Notes: generated by a model not told the origin, from the sequence alone. Positions 8,502 to 18,395 are shown, numbered from the stretch's first letter. The stretch: DNA of 64,000 nt from Chryseobacterium oleae (GCF_900115055.1 NZ_FOVD01000005.1:186001-250000), one strand, 5' to 3'. Numbers and translations: made by a program.

Positions 8502-9269
8502 CTATCCTTTGTCTACCATAGCAGCCATATATTCTCTGTTCATTCTGGCGATGTTTTCAAGAGAAATTCCTTTTGGACATTCTACTTCACAAGCACCTGT
8601 ATTTGAACAGTTTCCGAATCCTTCTTCGTCCATAGCTTTCACCATGTTCAGAACTCTTCTGCTTGCCTCTACTCTACCCTGAGGTAAAAGAGCATACTGA
8701 GAAACTTTTGCTCCAACGAATAGCATTGCAGATCCGTTTTTACAAGTCGCTACACAAGCACCACATCCGATACATGCTGCAGCATCCATTGCTTTGTCTG
8801 CATCTTCTTTAGGAACCGGAATTGCATTAGCGTCCAAAGTATTTCCTGAAGTGTTCACCGAAATGAATCCACCTGCAGCCATTACTCTGTCGAATGCGCT
8901 TCTGTCTACCATTAAGTCTTTAATAACCGGGAAAGCAGCACTTCTCCAAGGCTCAATAACGATGGTTTCACCGTCTTTGAACATTCTCATGTGAAGCTGA
9001 CAAGTCGTGATACCCGTATCCGGACCGTGCGCTCTACCATTGATGTAAAGAGAACACATACCGCAGATTCCTTCACGACAGTCGTGGTCGAAAGCGATAG
9101 GTTCTTTTCCTTCGTTAATAATATTTTCATTCAAAATATCTAACATTTCTAAGAAAGAAGAATCTGTAGAAACATCTGATATCTTGTAGGTCTCAAACTG
9201 ACCTTTAGTTTTGCTATTTTTTTGTCTCCAAATTTTTAGGGTAAGATGAAGGCCTTTTTTTGCACTCAT
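8502..9269 (-). CDS. sdhB: Succinate dehydrogenase/fumarate reductase iron-sulphur subunit
   Basis: 255 aa, the usual length. It carries electrons from the flavoprotein to the membrane anchor in complex II. The plant-type 2Fe-2S ligands are in CREGICGMC plus a later Cys in GITTC (about residues 64-92); the 4Fe-4S ligands are [11 protein letters not shown] (about 167-177); the 3Fe-4S ligands are Cys in FGNCSNTG and CEVECPKGI near residue 220-235. The gene is last of sdhC-sdhA-sdhB, 24 bp after sdhA, and is followed by a terminator. The protein resembles the Bacteroides/Wolinella-type enzyme (class B, used with menaquinone). The direction in vivo cannot be read from sequence. Confidence 0.95.
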   Translation of the reverse strand: MSAKKGLHLTLKIWRQKNSKTKGQFETYKISDVSTDSSFLEMLDILNENIINEGKEPIAFDHDCREGICGMCSLYINGRAHGPDTGITTCQLHMRMFKDGETIVIEPWRSAAFPVIKDLMVDRSAFDRVMAAGGFISVNTSGNTLDANAIPVPKEDADKAMDAAACIGCGACVATCKNGSAMLFVGAKVSQYALLPQGRVEASRRVLNMVKAMDEEGFGNCSNTGACEVECPKGISLENIARMNREYMAAMVDKG

Positions 9270-9293
9270 AATTATTTATTTATAGGTTGGAGA

Positions 9294-11306
9294 TTATTTG
9301 TAACTTCTTGCTTTAACTTCAATGTTTTCGTAGATCAGATCTTCTTTGTGCAGAACTTCAGTGGTGATATCATCTGTTTGATATTCCCAAGCTCCCACAT
9401 ATTTGAAGTTAACATCGTCTCTTTCTGCTTCCCCTTCTGAAGTAGCATGATCTTCTCTGAAGTGTCCTCCACAAGATTCGTTTCTGTGTAGAGCATCAAT
9501 AGCCATCAATTGTCCAAGCTCGATGAAATCTGCTACTCTGAATGCTTTTTCAAGTTCAGTATTCATTCCATCGGCATCACCAGGAACTTTAACGTCTGCC
9601 CAGAATTCTTTTTTCACCTGAGCGATTTCAGCAATAGCTTCTTTCAAGCCTTCAGGAGTTCTTCCCATTCCCACCTTATTCCACATGATGTGTCCTAATT
9701 TTTTGTGGAAATGATCTACAGAATGAGTTCCTTTATTATTTAAGAAGAAATCTACTTTATCTTTAATTCCTTTTTCAGCCTGATCAAAATCTGCAGAGTT
9801 TGTAGGAATTGTTCCTGTTCTGATGTCTGCTGAAAGATAATCTGCAATCGTGTAAGGAAGTACGAAATATCCGTCTGCCAAACCTTGCATCAAAGCAGAA
9901 GCTCCCAATCTGTTAGCTCCGTGATCTGAGAAGTTAGCTTCACCGATTACGAAACATCCAGGGATTGTAGACTGTAAGTTATAATCAACCCAAACACCAC
10001 CCATTGTGTAGTGAACCGCAGGATAGATCTTCATTGGCGTTTTGTAAGGATCATCGGCTGTAATCTTTTCGTACATTACGAATAAGTTACCGTATTTCTC
10101 CTCGATCCAGGCTTTTCCTAAATCATAGATCTGCTGATCTGTAGGATTGTGAATATGTTTTTCGATAGCGGCTTCTTTACCTTTTTTGATAATCTCTGTA
10201 GAGAAATCTAAGTAAACACCTTCTTTAGTATCATTATTCTCGATTCCGAAACCAGCATCACATCTTTCTTTACCAGCTCTGGACGCAACGTCTCTAGGCA
10301 CTAAGTTTCCGAATGCAGGATATCTTCTTTCTAAATAATAATCTCTATCTTCTTCTTTAATATTTTCAGGTCTTAATTTCCCTTCTCTGATGGCTACAGA
10401 ATCTTCGATTTTCTTAGGAACCCAGATTCTTCCTGAGTTTCTAAGAGATTCAGACATCAAAGTCAGTTTAGACTGCTGTGTTCCGTGAACCGGAATACAA
10501 GTCGGGTGAATCTGTACATAACAAGGGTTGGCGAAGTATGCTCCTTTTTTGTGAATCTTCCATGCTGCAGAAACGTTGGATCCCATAGCATTGGTAGAAA
10601 GGAAATATACGTTTCCGTAACCTCCCGAAGCAATAACTACTGCGTGAGCAGAATGTCTTTCGATTTCACCTGTTACCAGGTTTCTTGCGATGATCCCTCT
10701 TGCTTTTCCGTCTACAATAACAAGATCAAGCATTTCATGACGGTTGTACATTTTGATTCTTCCTTTACCGATCTGACGGCTCATTGAAGAATAGGCACCT
10801 AGCAATAACTGCTGTCCTGTCTGTCCTTTTGCGTAGAATGTTCTTTTTACCTGAACCCCACCAAATGAACGGTTATCTAACTGACCGCCGTAATCTCTTC
10901 CGAAAGGTACTCCCTGAGAAACACACTGGTCGATGATATTGGCAGAAACTTCAGCTAGTCTGTAAACGTTAGCCTCTCTCGCTCTGTAGTCACCACCTTT
11001 GATGGTGTCATAGAATAATCTGTATGTAGAGTCACCGTCACCCTGATAGTTTTTAGCGGCGTTGATACCTCCCTGTGCAGCAATAGAGTGTGCTCTTCTT
11101 GGAGAATCCTGGTAGCAGAATGCTTTTACGTTATATCCCTGCTCAGCTAATGTAGCTGCAGCAGAACCTCCTGCCAAACCTGTCCCTACAACAATAATAT
11201 CAATCTTATCTCTGTTGTTTGGTGCAACAAGGTTCATATGGTCTTTATGATGCTTCCATTTATCCTTTAAAGGACCAGCCGGAATTTTTGAATCTAATTT
11301 ACTCAT
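9294..11306 (-). CDS. sdhA: Succinate dehydrogenase/fumarate reductase flavoprotein subunit
   Basis: 670 aa. It oxidises succinate to fumarate (or the reverse) on a covalently bound FAD, on the cytoplasmic face of the membrane. The dinucleotide-binding motif [10 protein letters not shown] begins at residue 41, and His73 in [11 protein letters not shown] is the expected site of FAD attachment. The active-site region with ...PRDVASR (about residue 340) and the C-terminal HFREDH are also seen. The length and sequence fit the long FrdA/SdhA of Bacteroidota with diheme or B-type anchors. It follows sdhC by 15 bp and precedes sdhB by 24 bp. Confidence 0.95.
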   Translation of the reverse strand: MSKLDSKIPAGPLKDKWKHHKDHMNLVAPNNRDKIDIIVVGTGLAGGSAAATLAEQGYNVKAFCYQDSPRRAHSIAAQGGINAAKNYQGDGDSTYRLFYDTIKGGDYRAREANVYRLAEVSANIIDQCVSQGVPFGRDYGGQLDNRSFGGVQVKRTFYAKGQTGQQLLLGAYSSMSRQIGKGRIKMYNRHEMLDLVIVDGKARGIIARNLVTGEIERHSAHAVVIASGGYGNVYFLSTNAMGSNVSAAWKIHKKGAYFANPCYVQIHPTCIPVHGTQQSKLTLMSESLRNSGRIWVPKKIEDSVAIREGKLRPENIKEEDRDYYLERRYPAFGNLVPRDVASRAGKERCDAGFGIENNDTKEGVYLDFSTEIIKKGKEAAIEKHIHNPTDQQIYDLGKAWIEEKYGNLFVMYEKITADDPYKTPMKIYPAVHYTMGGVWVDYNLQSTIPGCFVIGEANFSDHGANRLGASALMQGLADGYFVLPYTIADYLSADIRTGTIPTNSADFDQAEKGIKDKVDFFLNNKGTHSVDHFHKKLGHIMWNKVGMGRTPEGLKEAIAEIAQVKKEFWADVKVPGDADGMNTELEKAFRVADFIELGQLMAIDALHRNESCGGHFREDHATSEGEAERDDVNFKYVGAWEYQTDDITTEVLHKEDLIYENIEVKARSYK

Positions 11307-11321
11307 ATTGGTATATTGATA

Positions 11322-11984
11322 TTATTGAGTTACGAAGTGAAAAATTGCAATAAAAATAAAACCTGCAGGAATAAGGATGGAATACCATTTTCCAAAAGCT
11401 TTAATTACCGGAGTATATTTCGGATGTCTGGCACCAATAGACTGGAACGAAGATTGGAAACCGTGAGCCAAATGCAGTCCAAGCAAAACAAAAGAGATCA
11501 CGTATAGTGCAACTCTCCAAAGATCTGCAAACTTCTCATGTAACTCCGGCCAGAAACGTTCCGCATCAGGAGCAATTCCTTCCACATACTTGTAGTTGAT
11601 TTCATGTAGCCAGAAATCATATAAGTGAAGCGCAAGGAAAGCCAAAACAACTGCACCTGAAATAATCATATTTCGGGACATCCATGAAGAGTTCACAGAA
11701 GGGTTGTTTGAAGCGTACTTTACCGGACGCGCTTTATTGTTCTTAATTTCCAGTACAAATCCCATGATGAAATGGAAAAGAACTGCAAAACCAAGAACAG
11801 GCTGCATTAAGAACTGCACAAAAGGATTATAGCCCATAAAATCTGATGCTGTATTGAATGCATCACGATTCAGGACTGATAACAAATTGGTCGTCAAATG
11901 CAGTATAAGAAAGATCAGCAAAAACATAGCTGATAATGCCATCGCATATTTTCTACCTATCGTAGAACTCGTTAAACCTGCCAT
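11322..11984 (-). CDS. sdhC: Succinate dehydrogenase cytochrome b subunit (single B-type anchor)
   Basis: 220 aa, largely hydrophobic, with five predicted membrane helices beginning near residues 13, 58, 107, 155 and 197. It anchors SdhAB and passes electrons to menaquinone. Histidines suited to heme ligation lie in or near the helices (LILHLTTN, FHFIMGF, LALHLYDF, LGLHLAHGF). One fused subunit instead of separate SdhC and SdhD is the type-B layout. It is the first gene of the operon; a TAATTTTG promoter element lies at 12016-12009 and a perfect dyad GTGAGAAATCTCAC at 12040-12053. Confidence 0.92.
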   Translation of the reverse strand: MAGLTSSTIGRKYAMALSAMFLLIFLILHLTTNLLSVLNRDAFNTASDFMGYNPFVQFLMQPVLGFAVLFHFIMGFVLEIKNNKARPVKYASNNPSVNSSWMSRNMIISGAVVLAFLALHLYDFWLHEINYKYVEGIAPDAERFWPELHEKFADLWRVALYVISFVLLGLHLAHGFQSSFQSIGARHPKYTPVIKAFGKWYSILIPAGFIFIAIFHFVTQ

Positions 11985-12008
11985 ATAAGTTTAAATTTGA
12001 ATTTCCCA

Positions 12009-12016
12009 CAAAATTA
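12009..12016 (-). promoter_or_regulatory. -7 element TAATTTTG of sdhCAB
   Basis: TAnnTTTG match 25 bases before the sdhC ATG. No TTTG is found at the -33 position, which would suit a promoter that needs an activator. Confidence 0.55.
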
Positions 12017-12039
12017 AGAAATGTTAACAATATCGGGAA

Positions 12040-12053
12040 GTGAGAAATCTCAC
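12040..12053. promoter_or_regulatory. Perfect 14-bp dyad GTGAGAAATCTCAC upstream of sdhC
   Basis: 5-4-5 inverted repeat (GTGAG-AAAT-CTCAC) centred 37.5 bp from the last base of the sdhC -7 element. That is close to the position typical of class II Crp/Fnr activator sites. The binding protein is not known. Confidence 0.45.
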
Positions 12054-12127
12054 AATTAGCCAGTTTGTAATCTTTCTAAATAAGAATCTAAGGCATTGTG
12101 TGAGGATAAAATGCAAAATACCAATTA

Positions 12128-13897
12128 TTATTTTAAATCATATATTTTGCCGTTAAAAACCACTTTTTGGGCTGCTTTTGGAAAAGTCTTAATTTCCATA
12201 TTGCGGATGCGTCTTGAAGCGCAATAAGGAGCTGCTATAAAACTCATTAACTTCTTTTCATCCGAATTTTCAACCGCCCAGAAACAGACTTTGTTCCCCT
12301 TCTTTACGGACAATACCTTGGTTGTATTAAAATCATGAATAAGGAGCTCATTCTTCCTGTTTTCAAAAATAGTAAACGTAGTTCTGAGGATAAAAAAGAG
12401 GAGAACAATTTTTACAAGTTTCATTGAATTTTTAAAATTAATTTTTAAAAGCAATGATCTCAGCCAATAAACCACAGCAAATAAAATCAAAACCTCAGCA
12501 ATATTCATCGGAATATTGGAAAAAAAGAGCAAATCCGTTTCCGCAAACCAGTGGATCAGTTTTAGTAAAATCTGAATTGAACCATCGTAAATGGCATTGA
12601 TTAAGCTAAAGTCTATCTGCAGACCAATAAGAATCGTTACCAGAAATGAAAACACAATGATGAGCTCTGAAAAGGGGACAATCACGATATTCGCTGGAAT
12701 AGAAACCAATGAAAACTGATGAAAATAATAAAGAACCAACGGAAGTGTCGCCAATTGTGCAGAAAACGATATCGTCACCGCATTGAAGAAGAGTTTTTTT
12801 AAGTAGCCATCCTGTTTGGGGAAGTATTTTAAAAGGGGTTGATTCAGCCAGTAGATTCCTAAAACAGCCAGAAAGCTAAGCTGAAAACCAACGTCAAAAA
12901 TTTGCTGCGTATCTGCAACCAGAATAATCATTGCCGACAGGGATAAAGAATGTAATAAATCCGGTTTTCTCTGCAAAATCACATAGACAAAATAAACCGT
13001 CAGCATCATACAGGAGCGCATCACAGAATTCCCGAATCCAATAAATGCAGCAAAAAGCCAAATGAAAGAAATACTGGTAACAATCGCGTATTTTCTGAGC
13101 CTGAGAGGGCTGAATCTGGTTAAAAGAAAGTAAAATATTCCAAAGATCACCACGATATGTGTTCCTGAAATAGCAAGCAGGTGAACCATCCCAGACCTGT
13201 TAAAATCCTGCACCGTTTCCGGATCCGTTTCCGTTCGGTCGGCTAGGATAATTCCTTTTAAAAATGCTCTGGTTTTGGGTGACATTTCAGCGCTATCGAT
13301 CTTCTGTAGTAGTTTAAAACGATGCTGCTGAATCCTTTCATTGAAGGTCAGATCACCTCTATTGGCGAAGGAAATTCCTTTAGAGATATAGCACTGGTAT
13401 TCAATCTTTTTCCTTTTTAAATACCCGGCATAATCAAACTGAAAATCATACTGTGGCGGCCTCGGCTTTGAGAGATAGGCATCTGCTTTATAATAATGTT
13501 TAAAATCCAGTTCTTTATCTTTTTTCGGGAGATACATAACAGCATTAAAATTTTCTTTTTCCGTAGAAACAAGGGCTTCATATTTTTTATATTTCTCGGT
13601 AGAATTTAATTTCTTCGAGATCTTAAAAGTGATCATTGCATTTTGAGGAACTGAAGAATGATCAGATGAAAAGCTGCTGAAAAAATGAAGGATGATTCCT
13701 GTTCCGAAAAACATCAGTCCCATTAGAAAAGCCCTTATGCTATGCAGAAAGTAAGAATGAAAAAGAAATGAAAGCAGAATCAGCAGGCAGCCCGCAAAAG
13801 CCACGTAAATCAAAACTTCTTCCAAGACCAATTTGTCCTGAAAAAAGATTCCGAGGATAAAACATAGGGTCAGAATAAGAAGCGGCTGTTTGTTCAA
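12128..13897 (-). CDS. comEC: ComEC/Rec2-type DNA-uptake membrane channel
   Basis: 589 aa. In competent bacteria ComEC carries single-stranded DNA across the inner membrane. Residues about 1-65 form membrane helices; a DUF4131-like soluble (OB-fold) part spans about 85-185, with CYISKGISF; the Competence domain spans about 215-490 with HLLAISGTHIVVIFG, the family hallmark, and several more helices. The metallo-beta-lactamase domain that ends many ComEC proteins is absent; about 60 C-terminal residues are soluble instead. The short form is common in flavobacteria to my knowledge, so I do not read it as a truncation. The gene stands alone; no clear promoter or terminator was found. Confidence 0.85.
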   Translation of the reverse strand: MNKQPLLILTLCFILGIFFQDKLVLEEVLIYVAFAGCLLILLSFLFHSYFLHSIRAFLMGLMFFGTGIILHFFSSFSSDHSSVPQNAMITFKISKKLNSTEKYKKYEALVSTEKENFNAVMYLPKKDKELDFKHYYKADAYLSKPRPPQYDFQFDYAGYLKRKKIEYQCYISKGISFANRGDLTFNERIQQHRFKLLQKIDSAEMSPKTRAFLKGIILADRTETDPETVQDFNRSGMVHLLAISGTHIVVIFGIFYFLLTRFSPLRLRKYAIVTSISFIWLFAAFIGFGNSVMRSCMMLTVYFVYVILQRKPDLLHSLSLSAMIILVADTQQIFDVGFQLSFLAVLGIYWLNQPLLKYFPKQDGYLKKLFFNAVTISFSAQLATLPLVLYYFHQFSLVSIPANIVIVPFSELIIVFSFLVTILIGLQIDFSLINAIYDGSIQILLKLIHWFAETDLLFFSNIPMNIAEVLILFAVVYWLRSLLLKINFKNSMKLVKIVLLFFILRTTFTIFENRKNELLIHDFNTTKVLSVKKGNKVCFWAVENSDEKKLMSFIAAPYCASRRIRNMEIKTFPKAAQKVVFNGKIYDLK

Positions 13898-14043
13898 ATG
13901 ATGTTATTCTTGATAATCAAAAAATAATAATTTATCTGACTCTTCAATAACACAGATTTTGCAGAATTCTGATGTCATCTTCTTCCAAATGACTAACTGA
14001 GGGCTTGATTATTTACTACTAAATTAGATTTACACAAAAAAAG

Positions 14044-14069
14044 AAAACTGCCTCGATGAGACAGCTTTT
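14044..14069 (-). terminator. Probable terminator after the lpxB/GH99-like gene pair
   Basis: Imperfect stem (AAAACTGCCTC / GAGACAGCTTTT, one mismatch and a bulged C) with a 3-nt loop and a minus-strand T run. The rest of the 13898-14168 gap shows nothing recognisable. Confidence 0.5.
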
Positions 14070-14168
14070 GTATTTGAAAAATATCTGCAAAGGCAGACTT
14101 ATTTTTTAATTAAAATTTTAAATAAAATATCATCCGAAGTAATAAATTCTACGTTTTAAGAATTGAAC

Positions 14169-15257
14169 TTATTTCGCTTTTAAAAATCGGTCCGTTAATC
14201 TTCTGGTTTCTTTGATATAAAGCTGCGGATCTTTTCCATAATCTTCATATTTGAAATTGCCTGTCTTTTTTGGAATTGCCGGTTCTATCTGTGTTCCTTC
14301 ATGCCATTCATTGAAAGAAGTAATTCCTATGAAATTCGGATTAAGTTTTGCTGCTGCATCAAACATTCTCTCATAGTATTTCCCGTTTTCCCTACTTTTA
14401 AAATTGGCTTCATTCCATGGTCTTATCCTTGTGTCAGAATATCCTGGGCCTACACAAGGAATAAAAATAAGCTTGTGATCTTTTGCATATTGAGAAAGAT
14501 ACGTCCAGTTGGAAGTTGTGCTCCCGAAAACAAAGCCTTCACTGGCAAAATAAGTATAAAAACCGTCAAATCCGGAGGTTTCAAAAAACTTAGCATGTTC
14601 TTTTTCAACCCACAAACCGATGTACAACCCGTCCAGCTCTGTATGTCTAACTGTTTTTTCTCCTTTTTCAGATAATAGTTTTGACCATTCTTCCGGAGCG
14701 ATTTTATAACTGTCATATACGTAGTACAGAGGCTTTCCGTCTTTCTTATAAAAAGCGTGATGCTGAGAATAGGTCTTTACCAGATACGAAAGTTGATCTC
14801 TAAGTTCTGTAATGTTTTTATAGAATGGCTCTATGTGAAAAGCAACCTTCAAGTCAAACTCATCAGCGATATCCAGATATCTGGAGATACTTTTATCCAC
14901 AAACGAATCTTTTCCAAGCCAGCTCAAAACAACGACTCCCACACCGGAATCTTTAATCATTTTCATGTGCTTTTTAATGATCGCCGGATCATTGGAACTG
15001 TAATTTCCCAACTCCGGGTAGAAGTTGGCTCCGATATCATCTCCTCCTTTGTAATGTCCTAAGTTGTTCCACTTCGGATTGCTCCAGTGTGGCAGAATAT
15101 CATGATTCCAGTGGTCATATTTTCCATCCACAGCAGGGTTCGCGTACCAGCCGTAATAGAAGATCTGAACCTGCTCACGGGATTTAGTTTGTTGAGCAAA
15201 ACTTTTCAGGGAAAAACCCGTCAAAAGAATGAATATAAGTAAGCTTTTAAAATTCAT
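14169..15257 (-). CDS. GH99-like glycoside hydrolase (endo-alpha-mannosidase family), exported
   Basis: 362 aa with a signal peptide (residues 1-21, ending FAQ). The mature protein is a single (beta/alpha)8-type domain: QIFYYGWYANP near the start, GVGVVVLSWLG, FHIEPFYKN, and the signature EWHEGTQIEPA near residue 316. In family GH99 the two glutamates of E-W-x-E are the catalytic pair, and both are present. Known GH99 enzymes cut alpha-1,2-linked disaccharides from mannans by an endo mechanism; the substrate here cannot be told. It follows lpxB by 58 bp on the same strand and may share its transcript, which hints at envelope or host-glycan processing. No lipobox, so periplasmic or secreted. 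Confidence 0.8.
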   Translation of the reverse strand: MNFKSLLIFILLTGFSLKSFAQQTKSREQVQIFYYGWYANPAVDGKYDHWNHDILPHWSNPKWNNLGHYKGGDDIGANFYPELGNYSSNDPAIIKKHMKMIKDSGVGVVVLSWLGKDSFVDKSISRYLDIADEFDLKVAFHIEPFYKNITELRDQLSYLVKTYSQHHAFYKKDGKPLYYVYDSYKIAPEEWSKLLSEKGEKTVRHTELDGLYIGLWVEKEHAKFFETSGFDGFYTYFASEGFVFGSTTSNWTYLSQYAKDHKLIFIPCVGPGYSDTRIRPWNEANFKSRENGKYYERMFDAAAKLNPNFIGITSFNEWHEGTQIEPAIPKKTGNFKYEDYGKDPQLYIKETRRLTDRFLKAK

Positions 15258-15315
15258 TTTAATAAAAATTTAAATCCATGAAACCATTCAGCATAAAATC
15301 AATCGCAAATGTGTA

Positions 15316-16419
15316 CTAAACACTTAAAATCACCTCAGCAGCCTTTTCACTGGCTCCTTTTCCTCCAAGTTTTTCTCTTAAAAGACTGTAATCTGCCAGA
15401 ACCTGGTTTCTTTTTTCTCCTTCTATCATTTTATTCAGTTCTTCCACGAGATTTTTGGTATTCAGATCGGTCTGGATCAGTTCCTTTACTACTTCCCTGT
15501 CCATAATCAGATTGACCAGAGAAATATATTTGATATTTTTCACCAGCCTTTTTGCGATGGCGTATGAAATTTTGCTTCCACGGTAGCAGACTACTTCCGG
15601 AATATTCAACAAAGCCGTTTCCAGAGTTGCCGTTCCTGAAGTGACAAGCGCAGCTTTTGAACATCGAAGCAAATCATAAGTTCTGTTGGAAACAAAATGA
15701 ACATTGTCATCTACATATTTCTGATAAAATTCTTTCGTAAGACTTGGTGCACCGGCAATCACAAACTGATAGTTTTTAAAGTAAGGCCTCACGGAAAGCA
15801 TGATTTCAAGCATCTTTTCAACCTCCTGTTTTCTGGAACCGGGAAGAAGCGCAATAATCTCTTTCTCGTTCAGTCCGTTTTCTTTTTTAAATTCTTCCGT
15901 ACTGATTTCTTTTAAACTTGAAATAGCATCCAGCAACGGATGTCCCACAAAATGGGAATGAACCCCATGTTTTTTATAAAAATCTTCTTCGAAAGGAAGA
16001 ATAACCATCATTTCATCCACATATTTTTTAATGATTTCTACCCGGCCTTCTTTCCAGGCCCAGAGCTGTGGAGAGATGTAATAAACCACTTTGATCCCCA
16101 ATTCTTTTGCAAAACGGGCAATCCTTAAGTTAAATCCGGGATAATCGATCAGAATCAAAACATCCGGTTTATTATTTTTGATGTCTTCTTTACAGAATTT
16201 GATATTGTTGAGAATGGTCCTCAGATTCATCGCCACTTCCAGAAACCCCATAAATGCCAGATCCCGGTAATGTTTTACCAATGTACCGCCCTGTGCTGTC
16301 ATAAGATCTCCGCCCCAGAATCTGATTTCCGCCTGCGGATCTTTCTGTAAAAGGGCTTTCATTAAATTGCTTCCATGCAGATCACCGGAGGCTTCTCCTG
16401 CAATAATGTAATATTTCAT
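15316..16419 (-). CDS. lpxB: Lipid-A-disaccharide synthase
   Basis: 367 aa, the usual length. It joins UDP-2,3-diacylglucosamine and lipid X to give the tetraacyl disaccharide of lipid A, at the inner face of the cytoplasmic membrane (GT19). The N-terminus MKYYIIAGEASGDLHGSNL is the family signature. Also seen are FMGFLEV, YYISPQLWAWKEGR, FVGHPLLD, LLPGSRKQEV and the C-terminal donor-site stretch VTSGTATLETALLN. No paralogue lies nearby. Lipid A genes usually cluster less tightly in this phylum; here the neighbour is a GH99-like hydrolase. The first gene of its unit; I found no convincing promoter. Confidence 0.95.
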   Translation of the reverse strand: MKYYIIAGEASGDLHGSNLMKALLQKDPQAEIRFWGGDLMTAQGGTLVKHYRDLAFMGFLEVAMNLRTILNNIKFCKEDIKNNKPDVLILIDYPGFNLRIARFAKELGIKVVYYISPQLWAWKEGRVEIIKKYVDEMMVILPFEEDFYKKHGVHSHFVGHPLLDAISSLKEISTEEFKKENGLNEKEIIALLPGSRKQEVEKMLEIMLSVRPYFKNYQFVIAGAPSLTKEFYQKYVDDNVHFVSNRTYDLLRCSKAALVTSGTATLETALLNIPEVVCYRGSKISYAIAKRLVKNIKYISLVNLIMDREVVKELIQTDLNTKNLVEELNKMIEGEKRNQVLADYSLLREKLGGKGASEKAAEVILSV

Positions 16420-16556
16420 TTCTTCCGAAATCTTTTATTTGTTTTTATAGCCATCACAAACCTTCCCTGATTTCGCTTTCCAGAATGATTTCGAATTATG
16501 GGAGGTTTCTATGGTAAGGATAGAGAACAAATTAAGGTTTACATGATCTTAATTTG

Positions 16557-16564
16557 TAAATTTG
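16557..16564 (+). promoter_or_regulatory. -7 element TAAATTTG of the DUF2480 gene
   Basis: TAnnTTTG match 21 bases before the ATG at 16585. Confidence 0.5.
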
Positions 16565-16584
16565 TCCAAAGATAATGATAAAAA

Positions 16585-17094
16585 ATGTCAGAAGAATTTG
16601 AAATCCGAAATAAAGTTGCTGAAAGCGGCCTTGTGAATTTTGACTTATCCACTCTGATTCCTAAGGGGATAAGAAAGGGTATTGACCTTAAGGATTTTCT
16701 TTTCCAGGAAATGATCCTGAAGGAAAAAGACTTCAGGGAAAAAGTAGATGCTATAAATCCTGAAGAATACAAAGACGCTTACATCTATATTTACAATTCT
16801 GTGGATACTATTGTTCCGCTGTGGGCTTATTTTGTCCTGACAGCCAAACTTACTGATGTGGCCAAAAAAATCATTTTTGGGAATCGTGAAGATCTGGAAG
16901 TGATCATTATGCATAACGTTATTCAGACTCATGATTTTGAAGATATGAGAGGAAAACGAGTTCTGGTAAAGGGATGTTCGGATAAAGAAATCCCTGAAAA
17001 TGCTTACATAGAACTGGTTGAGCAACTAAAACCAATCGTTAAATCTCTAATGTTTGGTGAAGCCTGCTCCTTTGTTCCTATTGTAAAGAATTAA
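16585..17094 (+). CDS. DUF2480 family protein
   Basis: 169 aa, soluble, no signal peptide. It contains VNFDLSTLIPKGIRKGIDLKDFLFQEMILKEKDFR at the start and ends KPIVKSLMFGEACSFVPIVKN; these are the conserved parts of DUF2480, a family confined largely to Bacteroidota with no known function. The middle VPLWAYFVLTAKL is hydrophobic but interrupted, so I do not call it a membrane helix. The gene ends one base before the ATG of the first GT-C-type membrane protein, so the two are probably co-translated. Lone cysteines near the ends (GCSDKE, EACSF) could be worth attention. Confidence 0.82.
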   Translation: MSEEFEIRNKVAESGLVNFDLSTLIPKGIRKGIDLKDFLFQEMILKEKDFREKVDAINPEEYKDAYIYIYNSVDTIVPLWAYFVLTAKLTDVAKKIIFGNREDLEVIIMHNVIQTHDFEDMRGKRVLVKGCSDKEIPENAYIELVEQLKPIVKSLMFGEACSFVPIVKN

Positions 17095-17095
17095 T

Positions 17096-18355
17096 ATGAA
17101 GCGATATTTATCTGCCTTATTTCTATTCTTTATTTTCCTGGCAGTCTACTATGCCGGAAGTTTTACAAAAATTCCGTTTGCGGACTGTTTGGGTTTTGTG
17201 CTGGATGTAGAAAAAGGCAAATGGATCGGTACTTCTGCAGCTACGACTCACTTTCTTTACGTTAATACAGCCATTGCTTTAAAAACCCTGACCGGTCTCA
17301 ATGCCATTGAAGCCAACCGTCTTCTGGTGATCTTTTCAGGAGCGGCAACAGTTTCAGTTATTTATTTAGCGGTCAAAAGTATTACCAAAACAGAATGGGC
17401 TTCTGTCACTGCAGCCATTGTATTTGGGTTGAGCTTTACATTCTGGAGAAATGCAGAAATTGTAGAAGTTTACACTTATAATTGTCTGTGGCTAAGTCTT
17501 TTTTTCCTTTCAATAATTAAAACTTTTGTAGAAAATAAAAAAAAATATATTCTCCTGAGTGGACTTTTTCTGGGAATCAGTTTATGGCTGCATATTCAGA
17601 ACATCCTGCTCATTCCGGCATTTTTAGTTTTTCTTTTTCACTTTAGACATGAGAAAAAATATGCATACAGTTCCTTATTGATTTTTGGATTGCTTTTCTC
17701 GTCTCTGTTTATTCTGAATACAGTACAGGGATTACCACTAAGTTCTGTTTACAGTTCCGAGCATGGAACCTGGGTGGAAGATTCTTTCAAAAAAACATTC
17801 ATGCAGTATGTCAATGATCTTATAAAATCACTGGCTTATCTTATTTATAATTTTAACCTGTTTACCTTTTTTGGGCTGATAGGTATAATTCTGCTGTACA
17901 AAGCAAACAGGAAGATGTTTTTTGTATTCCTGACCGGAGCCGTTTGTGTGTACGGTTTTTCTACATTTTATGCGGTTTCGGATAATTATGTGTTCTTTCT
18001 TCCATTTAATATTATTTTTGCACTATCTATTGGATATGGACTTTCAGCTCCGAAATATGCGGTGGTGAAAAAGTTTTCATGGGTTTGTCTTCTTATTCCT
18101 CTGGGGTATCTGGCGATCTATAAAGTTGCATTTTCAACCGAAAAAGGAAGAGCCTTTCACACATCCAAACAACATAAAGGAGGTTTAAATTATTTTATTC
18201 TTCCCTGGATGAACAACAATCCCGGTATTCTGGAATTCACAATTGATGATAAAACAGCTCCGGAGCCCGTACAATGGATGAAGACCATTGCCCGTGAATA
18301 TATTGAGCTGATGAAAACCAAAGGATATACAGAAGATGAGCTCCGAGAATTTTAA
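17096..18355 (+). CDS. GT-C type polytopic membrane protein (DUF2723/O-mannosyltransferase-like), copy 1
   Basis: 419 aa with about ten membrane helices from residue 4 to about 330 and a soluble C-terminal tail of roughly 75 residues. The first periplasmic loop has KIPFADCLGFVLD, where GT-C enzymes keep acidic catalytic residues, followed by FWRNAEIVEVYTYN; this order resembles DUF2723 and protein O-mannosyltransferases (GT39-like). Such enzymes move sugars from a lipid carrier to protein or glycan on the outer face of the membrane. Its substrate is unknown. It is closely similar over its whole length to the next gene, so the two arose by tandem duplication. Family assignment is moderate. Confidence 0.6.
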   Translation: MKRYLSALFLFFIFLAVYYAGSFTKIPFADCLGFVLDVEKGKWIGTSAATTHFLYVNTAIALKTLTGLNAIEANRLLVIFSGAATVSVIYLAVKSITKTEWASVTAAIVFGLSFTFWRNAEIVEVYTYNCLWLSLFFLSIIKTFVENKKKYILLSGLFLGISLWLHIQNILLIPAFLVFLFHFRHEKKYAYSSLLIFGLLFSSLFILNTVQGLPLSSVYSSEHGTWVEDSFKKTFMQYVNDLIKSLAYLIYNFNLFTFFGLIGIILLYKANRKMFFVFLTGAVCVYGFSTFYAVSDNYVFFLPFNIIFALSIGYGLSAPKYAVVKKFSWVCLLIPLGYLAIYKVAFSTEKGRAFHTSKQHKGGLNYFILPWMNNNPGILEFTIDDKTAPEPVQWMKTIAREYIELMKTKGYTEDELREF

Positions 18356-18395
18356 TCATTACAGCGCAACAGTTTCAATTACAAAGAATTAATTT

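Noticed and set aside
12128..13897. ComEC as a truncated pseudogene because the metallo-beta-lactamase domain is missing
   Set aside because: The short form is usual in flavobacteria and the frame has a normal end; the channel domain is complete.
16420..16584. Short leader frame (ending MAIKTNKRFRKK) overlapping the lpxB start
   Set aside because: Its stop codon overlaps the lpxB ATG, but the peptide matches nothing I know and the frame is only 12 codons from its ATG; not enough for a leader-peptide claim.
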